DNA of 64,000 nt from Paenibacillus taichungensis. Lineage in GTDB: Bacteria; Bacillota; Bacilli; Paenibacillales; Paenibacillaceae. Under the pieces are notes generated by a model. It did not search any database. It was not told the origin of the DNA and saw only the letters and a program-made list of their open reading frames with translations. The stretch spans positions 806,001 through 870,000 of the forward strand of contig NZ_JABMCC010000118.1 of NCBI RefSeq assembly GCF_013359905.1, in the 5' to 3' direction. A program made the position numbers and the translations under genes. The stretch's first letter is position 1, and the number at the start of each line of letters is the position of its first letter. Positions 51,994-59,715 of the stretch are shown one piece after another.

Positions 51994-52698
51994 CTAGATA
52001 TTATTGGACTTCCCCATTAGTATACGAAGTGTAATATATCCCAAAACTTGAATCACAAATACCATAGCCACAAATTCAACCAGAATGCTGTTGCCTGCAT
52101 TTAAATCAGTCATGATATCCTTCAAAATTAGACCGGGTTGCTTCAAGACATCCCAACTATTCCACCGATTAAATCTCCCGATGTATACCCCTAGACTGCT
52201 CAGAAGTAATACAACGCCTACAACTACCATACCGCTAAATGGGTTTAATCGTTTATTTAACAATTTGTGAATTTGATGTATCGAGCAAATGGATAGAAGT
52301 AAACCCAGTATGGCTAAGACAAATGTTAGGCTGAGGCTATACCAGAAATCAATATTAACCCAGAATTTAGTTTCCCCCTGAGGATCAAAGTATCTGAATG
52401 CATGCAAAATTTCTGTGAAAAGATATGCCGAATTCGGTAGAAAGAACAGCCAGCATGCACACATCACCCCAACTAGTGCGATGCTCGTTCTTGTAAGTTT
52501 CCTATTGCTTACATAACTAATCGTTGATGAAATGATGAATGGAACCCAAGCTAAAAAAATGTCCCACGTTAAAAATTGATACATGTTCGTGTTTGATTTG
52601 GTACGTAAGTAGACAGCAACAAGTAGACAACCTATAGTAGCAACGATTAAAACACTACTCATTTTTAAATAAATCGTATTTTTATTATTGTTCATTTC
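51994..52698 (-). CDS. DUF1361 domain-containing membrane protein
   Basis: This 234-aa integral membrane protein has about six helices. The DUF1361 family patterns W-D-I-F-L-A-W-V-P, FLPNSAYLFTE and Y-I-G-R-F-N-R-W-N-S-W-D are visible in order. Function unknown. ATG 52698 is chosen because family members are about 220 aa and begin near here. The open frame continues upstream to 52968, but that part encodes no known sequence and overlaps a GNAT relic. The ribosome-binding site is weak (GCGAAGAA). Its promoter seems to have been inherited from that relic. Confidence 0.85.
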   Translation of the reverse strand, partial: EMNNNKNTIYLKMSSVLIVATIGCLLVAVYLRTKSNTNMYQFLTWDIFLAWVPFIISSTISYVSNRKLTRTSIALVGVMCACWLFFLPNSAYLFTEILHAFRYFDPQGETKFWVNIDFWYSLSLTFVLAILGLLLSICSIHQIHKLLNKRLNPFSGMVVVGVVLLLSSLGVYIGRFNRWNSWDVLKQPGLILKDIMTDLNAGNSILVEFVAMVFVIQVLGYITLRILMGKSNNI

Positions 52699-52735
52699 TT
52701 CGCTTCGATTTCCCTTTCCTTGGTGGTATGCAAGT

Positions 52736-52771
52736 GCAGTCCCTGATAACCTGATCATCGATTTCATAAAC
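52736..52771 (-). pseudogene. Frameshifted fragment of a GNAT gene
   Basis: The minus strand encodes F-V-Y-E-I-D-D-Q-V-I, and in another frame G-T-A-L-A-Y-H, as in the intact gene at 49575-50003 (F-V-Y-E-V-D-D-Q-V-I-G-T-A-H). The nucleotide match is 32 of about 36 bases, with one extra T that shifts the frame. The rest of the gene is absent. It is a deletion relic of a duplicated GNAT locus. Confidence 0.75.
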
Positions 52772-52806
52772 GAACTGTGACTCCGCCTTCCTAGTAATAC
52801 ACGTCC

Positions 52807-52835
52807 ATCATAACCCAAAATGTGGTATATGCGAA
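52807..52835 (-). promoter_or_regulatory. Duplicated GNAT promoter now upstream of the DUF1361 gene
   Basis: TTCGCA (52830-52835), 17 bp and TATGAT (52807-52812) on the minus strand repeat the promoter at 50510-50538. Thirty-one of 32 bases from 52804 to 52835 match. It probably drives the DUF1361 gene at 52698. Confidence 0.6.
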
Positions 52836-52922
52836 AATAGCGGCGTGAACCCAGAAGGAAGACAAAAACTTTACTTTCGCAATATTTCCGTTCATCTTCC
52901 ATTCCTCTACCATTAGAGAATG

Positions 52923-52952
52923 CAAAAAAACAGGCACTAGGGAAGTGCCTGT
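52923..52952 (-). terminator. Intrinsic terminator after ogt
   Basis: ACAGGCACT (52930-52938) and AGTGCCTGT (52944-52952) form a perfect 9-bp stem; seven T follow on the minus strand. Confidence 0.9.
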
Positions 52953-53022
52953 ACATATTTAGAACCAAGCTGAGTACTTAGCTAATAGTTCACCGCTTCT
53001 TTTTTATATGAAAATATGATGA

Positions 53023-53577
53023 TCAGAAATTAAACCGCGCATGGCCGCCATCCGTCACGCCTTCAATCTGTTCAATATCCAGCAGTCTTCGCTTCATCTC
53101 CAGTCCTCCGCGAAAACCGGTCAGCTTGCGGTTGGCACCGATAATGCGATGACACGGCAGCAGCACTGGAATGGGGTTGGCTCCATTGGCTGCCCCAACA
53201 GCTCGTACCGCTGAAGGTCTTCCCACCGCAGCAGCAATCTCGCCATAGGTTCTTGTCTCACCATATGGAACATTTCCCAACTCCGCCCATACCTGCTGTT
53301 GGAATGTTGTTCCGATCAAATCAAGTGGAATTTCGTCTGTGAAAGCCACCTTGTCTCCCGCAAAATAGGATTGCAGCCAATCCATCATGCCCGTCTGCTT
53401 CAACGCTGCTTCATTCTCTTCGAGCTCCACTCCAGGAGCAATTCGGCCAATCCAACTACTCCAATCTTCCAGCGTTTCATTGGGCATGATGACCCGGCAT
53501 AGCCCTTTTTCGGTGGCAAGCAATACCCACGGACGACCGTCTAACTCCATTTTGGTCCACATGATGCTCTTTCTCAT
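53023..53577 (-). CDS. ogt: Methylated-DNA-protein-cysteine S-methyltransferase
   Basis: This 184-aa suicide enzyme removes O6-methyl from guanine in DNA. The acceptor cysteine lies in the invariant P-C-H-R-I-I, preceded by the helix-turn-helix segment V-P-Y-G-E-T-R-T-Y-G-E-I-A and followed by N-R-K-L-T-G-F-R-G-G. The N-terminal ribonuclease-like domain is typical of Ogt. GAAAGGACG is 8 bases before the ATG. An AlkD-like gene lies 64 bases upstream on the same strand, so both alkylation-repair genes are likely expressed together. Confidence 0.95.
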   Translation of the reverse strand: MRKSIMWTKMELDGRPWVLLATEKGLCRVIMPNETLEDWSSWIGRIAPGVELEENEAALKQTGMMDWLQSYFAGDKVAFTDEIPLDLIGTTFQQQVWAELGNVPYGETRTYGEIAAAVGRPSAVRAVGAANGANPIPVLLPCHRIIGANRKLTGFRGGLEMKRRLLDIEQIEGVTDGGHARFNF

Positions 53578-53641
53578 ACGTCAATCGTCCTTTCCCCTCG
53601 TAGGTTTTTTATCTGGTTTCTTTTCTCGTTATGCACACATA

Positions 53642-54346
53642 CTACACACGAACCGTTTTTTTCATTTTCCGTTTCATGCTGCGGATGATCTGCTTCGTCT
53701 CCGGATCAACACGATAGGACTCCGTTATTTTCTGAAGAGCCTTATTATACGTAAAGTCGTCCAAGGTATTGTCCTGCAAATAACGCATCGTGGCTTCTGG
53801 CTGTTTCACATACGCGATGGAAATTGCCCAGGCCACTGCCATTTTCACATAGTACCCTTCGTGATGAATGGTATCTAATGAAGCAAGCACTCTGCTGATA
53901 TATTTTTCTTCCATATAAAAGTTCAACAGCATTACAACCCCGAAGCGAATGTCATATTCCTGGTTGGATACCAGATAGGGCTGCAAGAACTGCCACACTT
54001 GATCCAGATGTGCCTTTGTATATTTCAAACCACCGCAGAAACTGTCGCATACTGACCAGTTATCTATTTTGGGAACAAACCAGGCAATATGCTGCAGGAG
54101 TTCCTCGATATCTGCTTGGGCATGACCGATGACCATCGCTTGCAACATCACTTCTTCAAAATAATCATCATCGGCGGTTTTCAGGTAGGCACGCCAGTCC
54201 TCTTTGACGATTTGTTTCGCCATCTTGCGTATTTCAGGCAGTCTCACACCTAACAGATTCGTGATATTCGGAATGAGCGCAGCCGAGAATTTCTGATATT
54301 CCGGTTCGACCAGAGATAACAATTGTGTTCTTACAACCGATTCCAC
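53642..54346 (-). CDS. DNA alkylation repair protein (AlkD-like)
   Basis: This helical HEAT-repeat protein of 234 aa belongs to the AlkC/AlkD DNA-glycosylase family that excises alkylated purines. Conserved parts are GVRLPEIRKMAKQI, the D-N-W-S-V-C-D-S-F loop with its catalytic-type aspartate region, R-F-G-V-V-M-L-L-N-F and Y-Y-V-K-M-A-V-A-W-A-I-S. GTG 54346 is preferred because GAGGAGGAGA lies 6-7 bases upstream; ATG 54361 has no ribosome-binding site. It is upstream of ogt on the same strand. Confidence 0.92.
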   Translation of the reverse strand: MESVVRTQLLSLVEPEYQKFSAALIPNITNLLGVRLPEIRKMAKQIVKEDWRAYLKTADDDYFEEVMLQAMVIGHAQADIEELLQHIAWFVPKIDNWSVCDSFCGGLKYTKAHLDQVWQFLQPYLVSNQEYDIRFGVVMLLNFYMEEKYISRVLASLDTIHHEGYYVKMAVAWAISIAYVKQPEATMRYLQDNTLDDFTYNKALQKITESYRVDPETKQIIRSMKRKMKKTVRV

Positions 54347-54522
54347 ATGTCTCCTCCTCATCGGGTTTTCTACAACAAGTATATCCCGGCAGCATCCATT
54401 TGTAAGCCCATATCGAATGTTTTAGCAAGATTACAATATCCATTTCTCGTGGTCACTGTTTAACTTTCATTCCATTTCGTTTAAGAATACGGAGTTGTAT
54501 CCATTTAGAAAGGAGACTACAT

Positions 54523-55893
54523 ATGAATCGATCCCATCCCAAAAAAGATTTTTCGGTTGAAGAGATTACGGAGCTCCTTGTGCAATTCGTGCAAACCCAA
54601 AACCTGACCGAGTTTTATAAATGGGCCAAAGAACTTCATCCCTATGACCTTTCTCTCGTATATAAAAAGTTCCCTGAACAAGAGACGAAACGCTTCTTGC
54701 TCTTATTCAAACCGGACGTGCTCGCCGACATGGCAGAAGCGCTCACGCTTCACGAACAGGTGCATCTATTCGAACAGTTAGGCCCAGAGCGCACTCTTGA
54801 AGTCATGCAGCAAATGGACAAAAGTGATCTGATTCGCTTCATGCATGATCTGCCCCTCCAACGCAGAGAAGAACTGCTGTCCAATATGAATCTCGATCAT
54901 TCCGCCATTATCCGCTCCGTGCTGAACTATCCACCGGAAACGGCTGGACGGATCATGACCGATCGTTACCGTACGCTGTTATCGCATGAAACCGCAAAGG
55001 AAGCACTTAGAGAATCGCAGGCTACGCTGCACATTCCTGCAACCAGTTATCTGTATGTCACCGATGATGAAGGCAAACTGGTCGGAGTCGTGAGTTATCA
55101 ATCCCTTGCTCAGGCAGATGATAACACCAAAGTAGAAGAGCTGATGACTCGGCGTGTCATCCATGCAACAGTTGATATGGACCAGGAAGAAGCTGCACAG
55201 CTGTTGCAACGTTATGAGTTTATGGCTTTACCTGTCGTGGATGAAAACCGCAGATTATGCGGTGTTATCCAAATGGATGATGTCATTGATATTATTATGG
55301 ACGAAGCCAGTGAAGACATCGCCAAGATGGGTGGCGGCAGTAAAGACATCGATTTTGATACCAAACCATTGGTTGCCGTCAGACGTCGCCTTCCATGGCT
55401 GATTTTATTGTTATTTATCGGATTGATCTCAGGTAGCATCGTGGATTTTTTCGAAGACACGCTGAATCAGGTTGTGGCACTGGCGTTCTTCATGCCCATG
55501 ATAGCCGGTATGACGGGGAATACGGGTACACAATCCCTTGCAGTGGTTGTACGTGGCTTGATTGGACGCAAGCTGGACAAGGCCACAGTGCTCGCGCTTA
55601 TTGGCCGAGAGATTAAAGTAGGCACAATGATTGGACTTGTATGCGGTTTGCTGATCACGGTCATCGCCTATTTCTGGCAAGGTGACTGGCTGCTCGGAGC
55701 GATTATTGGAGTATCACTATTCTTCACCCTGGTTATCGGAACACTGACCGGTACTTGTATTCCTCTTCTGCTCAGTCGTTTCAAAGTGGACCCTGCGGTT
55801 GCCTCCGGCCCATTAATCACAACGTTGAATGATATATTGTCGTTGTTTATCTATTTCGGCATCGCTACTCGTTTTCTGGATGCCTTAATGTAA
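54523..55893 (+). CDS. mgtE: Magnesium transporter MgtE
   Basis: This 456-aa Mg2+ channel has an N-terminal superhelical domain (about 1-130), a CBS pair (about 135-265; VTDDEGKLVGVVS, VDENRRLCGVIQMDDV), a plug helix and five membrane helices (about 290-455). The selectivity segment P-M-I-A-G-M-T-G-N-T-G-T-Q-S and the end with D-P-A-V-A-S-G-P-L are present. AGAAAGGAGA precedes the ATG. The 160-base upstream region shows no M-box riboswitch fold. A long terminator follows. Confidence 0.95.
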   Translation: MNRSHPKKDFSVEEITELLVQFVQTQNLTEFYKWAKELHPYDLSLVYKKFPEQETKRFLLLFKPDVLADMAEALTLHEQVHLFEQLGPERTLEVMQQMDKSDLIRFMHDLPLQRREELLSNMNLDHSAIIRSVLNYPPETAGRIMTDRYRTLLSHETAKEALRESQATLHIPATSYLYVTDDEGKLVGVVSYQSLAQADDNTKVEELMTRRVIHATVDMDQEEAAQLLQRYEFMALPVVDENRRLCGVIQMDDVIDIIMDEASEDIAKMGGGSKDIDFDTKPLVAVRRRLPWLILLLFIGLISGSIVDFFEDTLNQVVALAFFMPMIAGMTGNTGTQSLAVVVRGLIGRKLDKATVLALIGREIKVGTMIGLVCGLLITVIAYFWQGDWLLGAIIGVSLFFTLVIGTLTGTCIPLLLSRFKVDPAVASGPLITTLNDILSLFIYFGIATRFLDALM

Positions 55894-55941
55894 ATTAACC
55901 TTTCAGTCTTTATTCATTGAACAGTTGTTTTGCTACAGTAA

Positions 55942-55990
55942 CCAAAAGACTCAACTTCCTATGCACATGTAAAGAAGTTGAGTCTTTTGG
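55942..55990 (+). terminator. Intrinsic terminator between mgtE and the convergent lipoprotein gene
   Basis: A perfect 17-bp stem (55942-55958 with 55974-55990) carries A-rich and T-rich ends, so it can act for both strands. Confidence 0.88.
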
Positions 55991-56026
55991 TGTTATTTTC
56001 AATCTAAAAGAGAACTGCCTTATGCT

Positions 56027-56530
56027 TCATTTTAATGTATTTGCTATTTTAACTAATGTTTGATAATCGTAAAACGGTTCAAGATTGTTGTTTTTCCCTG
56101 AAATAAGAGAGTAAGTTAAACCCTCGTTTCTCCAATAGATGGCACTTACATTTCCGTCTCCTTGGTCCCATGTTTGAGAGCCATTAGATAATTTCAAACC
56201 TTTCTTCCCCTTCGGAGGCGTATCCACCTTTGAGTTTGTAATCATAGTGATCAGGTTCAATCCTTCATCGGTATTGGCATACGTGATTTCTACTGCTTCA
56301 AATGTACCATTGGTATCTAAAATCCTTGCTGATTTTTGAGTAACTTGGAAAGGAACTGACGGTTGTTTGATTTCAAAAGGGGTCCTGGCTTCAGCCTCTT
56401 CAAATGAAATTTCAACTGGAGGACTCAGATCCAAATTATTGATTGGTTGGTCACCTTCCCCATTTTTAAAGCAAGCAGACAATAAAAGAGGTATCATACA
56501 TAGGAACAGCAACTTACTTACAGTTTTCAA
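56027..56530 (-). CDS. Lipoprotein with DUF4367-like domain
   Basis: This 167-aa lipoprotein has a signal peptide ending L-S-A-C with the cysteine at residue 20. The mature domain has EAVEITYANTDEGLNLITMI and a late I-Y-W-R-N-E-G-L-T-Y-S-L-I-S. This is the Y-x-W and G-L-x-Y-x-L pattern of DUF4367, common C-terminal to anti-sigma-like proteins. Here it stands alone. The start is TTG 56530 with GAGGTGAT just upstream. It converges with mgtE. Role unknown. Confidence 0.82.
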   Translation of the reverse strand: MKTVSKLLFLCMIPLLLSACFKNGEGDQPINNLDLSPPVEISFEEAEARTPFEIKQPSVPFQVTQKSARILDTNGTFEAVEITYANTDEGLNLITMITNSKVDTPPKGKKGLKLSNGSQTWDQGDGNVSAIYWRNEGLTYSLISGKNNNLEPFYDYQTLVKIANTLK

Positions 56531-56643
56531 TTAATCACCTCGATATCAAAGTAGTTACTTCCATGACGTTTCTATTAGCTGGAAAGTTATGTTTTTTTTC
56601 CTGCTCATGTGCAATCTGCTGCAATAATGTACTATAAGCCAAT

Positions 56644-56685
56644 GCCTCCCCGGAGTATGATCATGTAACTACAACTCGGGGAGGC
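56644..56685 (+). promoter_or_regulatory. Hairpin sequestering the lysE-family Shine-Dalgarno
   Basis: GCCTCCCCG (56644-56652) pairs perfectly with CGGGGAGGC (56677-56685) around a 24-base loop, extended by GAGT/ACT pairs. The Shine-Dalgarno GGGGAGG (56678-56684) is entirely in the stem, 4 bases before the ATG at 56689. No U-run follows, so termination is unlikely. A translational switch is the natural reading; the trigger is unknown. Confidence 0.65.
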
Positions 56686-56688
56686 CCT

Positions 56689-57270
56689 ATGAATCTTACA
56701 TCTTTTTTCATCTATTGTATTGTCGTTACCTTCACACCAGGCCCCAGCAATATTGTGATTCTCACTTCCGTCGGACAGGTTGGTCCCCGGAAAACGATGG
56801 AGTATGTGTGGGGTGCCACCGTTGCATTTGGCTTATTACTTGCTGCTTCTGCTCTTCTCAATCATGTACTTGCTGAGGTATTGCCTGGTATTCTCCAAGT
56901 GATGCAGATCGTGGGTAGTGTTTATATGATATATCTGGCTTATCAAGTCTATAAAATGGGTTCCACCGAGACGGGATCGAAGCAAGTTACGGGGTTTCTA
57001 AACGGTTTAATCATGCAGTTTGTGAATCCAAAAGTAGTTCTGTTCACGTTCACAGTTATTCCCAGTTATGTTCTGCCGTACTACGATAGCACCATGTCAA
57101 CGTTTCTGTTCGTGATCATTATTACCATCATCGGCTTCCTGGCCTATTCCAGTTGGGCCGTGTTTGGCTCCATCTTCAGAACCTTACTTAATCGTCATCA
57201 AAAAGCAGTGAGTATCCTAATGGCCCTTTTTTTGTTATACTCAGCCATTATGGTATCGGGAATCATCTAA
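56689..57270 (+). CDS. LysE family translocator
   Basis: This 193-aa inner-membrane exporter of amino acids or related metabolites has six helices. The first has the family pattern T-P-G-P-S-N-I-V-I-L-T-S, followed by G-P-R-K-T-M-E-Y-V-W-G-A. A second block reads FLNGLIMQFVNPKVVLFTF. The helix 6 end has A-L-F-L-L-Y-S-A. RhtB-like substrates such as homoserine, threonine or other amino acids are possible. Its ribosome-binding site is buried in a hairpin. An AraC regulator gene follows 21 bases later on the same strand. Confidence 0.93.
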   Translation: MNLTSFFIYCIVVTFTPGPSNIVILTSVGQVGPRKTMEYVWGATVAFGLLLAASALLNHVLAEVLPGILQVMQIVGSVYMIYLAYQVYKMGSTETGSKQVTGFLNGLIMQFVNPKVVLFTFTVIPSYVLPYYDSTMSTFLFVIIITIIGFLAYSSWAVFGSIFRTLLNRHQKAVSILMALFLLYSAIMVSGII

Positions 57271-57291
57271 CGCGCGGGAGGTGTGTGCAGC

Positions 57292-58068
57292 ATGGAATTG
57301 TTTAACTATAAGAAATCACAGGACGTACTGGCTCTATCCGCCAGCTTTACGGATTTCACCTATAAAAAGCATTGCCACGAGGAATATGCAGTAGGAGTCA
57401 CGCTTCGCGGTATTCAGCAATACCATCTGGACGGACATTATCAGGCCTCCCACAAAAACGGCGTGATGTTATTCAACCGGGAGCAGTCCCACGATGGAAG
57501 TTCCTATGACAAAGCCGGTATAGATTATGTCATGCTATATCTGAAGCCGGATTTGGTCGAAGAGGTTCTAGGGAAAAAGGAATTGCGTTTTAATAGCCCC
57601 ATCGTCTATGACCCTGTGCTTGCACGAAGCATCCTGATGCTGAATGATGCTATTCAAAAAGGACAGGATGAAGCGAAATGCAGTGAACTGCTCTTGGGCC
57701 TGTTGCAATTACTCTCCCAGTCGGAAATGGACACCAAGTTGTGGCGGCCTCAGGACAATCTGGTTCGAAAAGCGAAAGAGATGATGTTTTGCAGTATTGA
57801 AGATGTGCTGAAACTGGACGACCTGTGTGCGGAATTCAACATGTCCAAGTTTCAATTTATCCGCGAGTTCAAGTCCCATGCTGGCATATCGCCTTACCAG
57901 TTTTTTCTGAATTGCAAGGTGGAGCGTGCCAGACAGTCCATTGAAACGCATAAGGATGTTTACTCCGCTGTAGCCGAATGTGGTTTTGTCGACCTGACTC
58001 ATCTGAACAGACACTTTAAACGAGTATTCGGTATCACGGCTTATGAATATATGCTGCAGTTAAACTAA
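57292..58068 (+). CDS. AraC family transcriptional regulator
   Basis: This 258-aa regulator has an N-terminal cupin domain (YKKHCHEEYAVGVTLRG, about residues 22-38). Two helix-turn-helix units fill the last 100 residues (LCAEFNMSKFQFIREFKSHA and LNRHFKRVFGITAYEYM). It resembles regulators that sit beside amino-acid exporters. ATG 57292 follows GGGAGGTG by 8 bases and is preferred over GTG 57283. It is 21 bases downstream of the LysE-type gene and probably controls it. Confidence 0.93.
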   Translation: MELFNYKKSQDVLALSASFTDFTYKKHCHEEYAVGVTLRGIQQYHLDGHYQASHKNGVMLFNREQSHDGSSYDKAGIDYVMLYLKPDLVEEVLGKKELRFNSPIVYDPVLARSILMLNDAIQKGQDEAKCSELLLGLLQLLSQSEMDTKLWRPQDNLVRKAKEMMFCSIEDVLKLDDLCAEFNMSKFQFIREFKSHAGISPYQFFLNCKVERARQSIETHKDVYSAVAECGFVDLTHLNRHFKRVFGITAYEYMLQLN

Positions 58069-58101
58069 TTGAATCGGTACGATTATCCGACCAAATGTAT
58101 T

Positions 58102-58151
58102 AAATCCCCGCTTGGAACGCGAGTTTACCTCAATGTTCCACACGGGGATTT
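58102..58151 (+). terminator. Intrinsic terminator between the AraC gene and the NTR-like gene
   Basis: AAATCCCCG (58102-58110) and CGGGGATTT (58143-58151) form a perfect 9-bp stem with an inner GGAAC/GTTCC stem, followed by TCTTTT. Confidence 0.85.
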
Positions 58152-58205
58152 TCTTTTCCCTTCCGTTGCCGTACTACCATTCTCCCTTAAATCAGATCCT
58201 AACAT

Positions 58206-58772
58206 TCACGCGCGCTTCTTCCTTCTCCAGATCCAGCCGCTTACCAATACAAGCAATAGAATAACCCCACCATATATTATGAGATAAAATGACCAACTTC
58301 GTCCTTGATCGGTTTCTTCAAAATCATCCTGACTCACTACTTTTCCTGCTCCCAGTAGCTTTAAGGAGTCTCCAGCTTGATCAATGGAAACATTGCCACT
58401 GCAAAGATTCGTATGCAACTTATCGTCCATTTTATTCTGATAAGCAAAGATCAGATAGGATTGGTTCTTATCCAATTGAATCCCACAAGATTCCGAACCG
58501 GCATCATTACCCATGACAGTCATTCGTTTAGAAGAAACACCCTTCCATGCGGTATCCACTTCAAAGGTATATGCTCTCACTCGGTCAGTGCTAAATATCT
58601 GCACCCCACCCCTTTTCACCACTTTACCTGTAAAAACCGCCGTAGACGTCTTCAATTTCTCTTGGGCGTTCGATTCTACGCAGCTGCAAGCATAAGCTTT
58701 CTCCCCAGGAAATACCGTGTAACCCAATCCAACCAACAACAATATCAATGCAAACCATACTAAGCGCTTCAT
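58206..58772 (-). CDS. NTR/TIMP-like domain protein with C-terminal membrane anchor
   Basis: This 188-aa surface protein has a signal peptide (1-27) followed at once by C-S-C-V, the Cys-Ser-Cys start of tissue-inhibitor-of-metalloproteinase-like (NTR/netrin) domains. It has a beta-barrel body (A-V-F-T-G-K-V-V, Y-T-F-E-V-D-T-A-W-K-G) and a cysteine-bearing loop (G-S-E-S-C-G-I-Q-L). A C-terminal helix (about 162-182) ends in a basic stop (R-R-K-K-R). In animals the free N-terminal cysteine chelates the protease zinc. Whether the bacterial protein inhibits proteases is unknown. GGGGGTGAAAGG precedes the ATG. Confidence 0.82.
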   Translation of the reverse strand: MKRLVWFALILLLVGLGYTVFPGEKAYACSCVESNAQEKLKTSTAVFTGKVVKRGGVQIFSTDRVRAYTFEVDTAWKGVSSKRMTVMGNDAGSESCGIQLDKNQSYLIFAYQNKMDDKLHTNLCSGNVSIDQAGDSLKLLGAGKVVSQDDFEETDQGRSWSFYLIIYGGVILLLVLVSGWIWRRKKRA

Positions 58773-58917
58773 CCTTTCACCCCCGGCTCAGATTGCAACA
58801 CCCTTCTTGTAATCGTTCACATTTTGTTTGAAGCTATATTTATTGTAAGATTATAGCATAATACGAATATTGTATTGAGCATCATCAGAATTCAGACACC
58901 TTGGAGGAAACCGTCAC

Positions 58918-59586
58918 TTGAATCAGACTTTGAAAAAGAATATCTCCATCCCGCTGCTCGTTGCAGCGTTATGTCTCATTGCATTTGTAAGCATCGCCCT
59001 GTCCATCAGCGACAACCAGATCCACGTCTTTGACGATACCTTGATTGGTTGGATACAGGGCATGGAATCACCCGGAATGACACGATTGATGCAGCTCTTT
59101 ACCTGGATTGGCAGCGAGGTGCCTGTGGTTGTCATTACCATTCTCGCCATGCTTGTGCTGTATATCTACCTCAGGCACAAACGCGAGCTGCTCTTCCTGG
59201 CTTGTGTTATTGCGGGCTCGACTTTGCTCAATGCATTGATTAAGCTAGTATTCCAGCGCGCCAGACCTACGATTAACCGGATTATTGAGGTGAGTGGTTA
59301 TAGCTTCCCCAGTGGCCATTCCATGGCAGCGTTCAGCTTGTATGGCGGCCTGGCCTTCTTAATCTGGAAGCATGTACCGACAGCGACTGGACGCGTACTC
59401 ATGATTATCCTGAGTGCGATCTTCATCCTGACGATTGGAATGAGCCGAATTTATTTGGGGGTGCACTATCCCAGTGATGTCGTGGGTGGGTACTTTCTGA
59501 GTGGATGCTGGCTTGCCGTATGCATATGGTTCTATCAGCGACATCTGGAACGCCTTTCCCTGTTACAGTCCAAACCTCTCGCTTAG
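58918..59586 (+). CDS. PAP2 family phosphatase (undecaprenyl-diphosphatase-like)
   Basis: This 222-aa six-helix membrane phosphatase has the three PAP2 motifs: K-L-V-F-Q-R-A-R-P, P-S-G-H-S-M and S-R-I-Y-L-G-V-H-Y-P-S-D. It probably recycles undecaprenyl diphosphate or acts on phosphatidate, as family members do. The start is TTG 58918, supported by GGAGGAAA 7 bases upstream; no ATG lies closer in frame. It appears monocistronic. Confidence 0.93.
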   Translation: MNQTLKKNISIPLLVAALCLIAFVSIALSISDNQIHVFDDTLIGWIQGMESPGMTRLMQLFTWIGSEVPVVVITILAMLVLYIYLRHKRELLFLACVIAGSTLLNALIKLVFQRARPTINRIIEVSGYSFPSGHSMAAFSLYGGLAFLIWKHVPTATGRVLMIILSAIFILTIGMSRIYLGVHYPSDVVGGYFLSGCWLAVCIWFYQRHLERLSLLQSKPLA

Positions 59587-59715
59587 GCTTTTTCGATCAC
59601 CATGCAACGATCCAACCCATGCTTGAAAACAAACCAAACGTAAAGAACCTTATGGGTGCATCAGGCACCAATGAGGTTCTTTTACGTCATTATGAATCTA
59701 TTTTACAGTGGCAAC

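Noticed and set aside
51994..52968. Long form (324 aa) of the DUF1361 protein
   Set aside because: The first 90 codons match nothing, run across a GNAT relic and a promoter, and exceed the family length; the start at 52698 is better.
54362..54522. Possible M-box (Mg2+) riboswitch before mgtE
   Set aside because: The 160-base leader has none of the conserved M-box core and no terminator or anti-terminator alternative.
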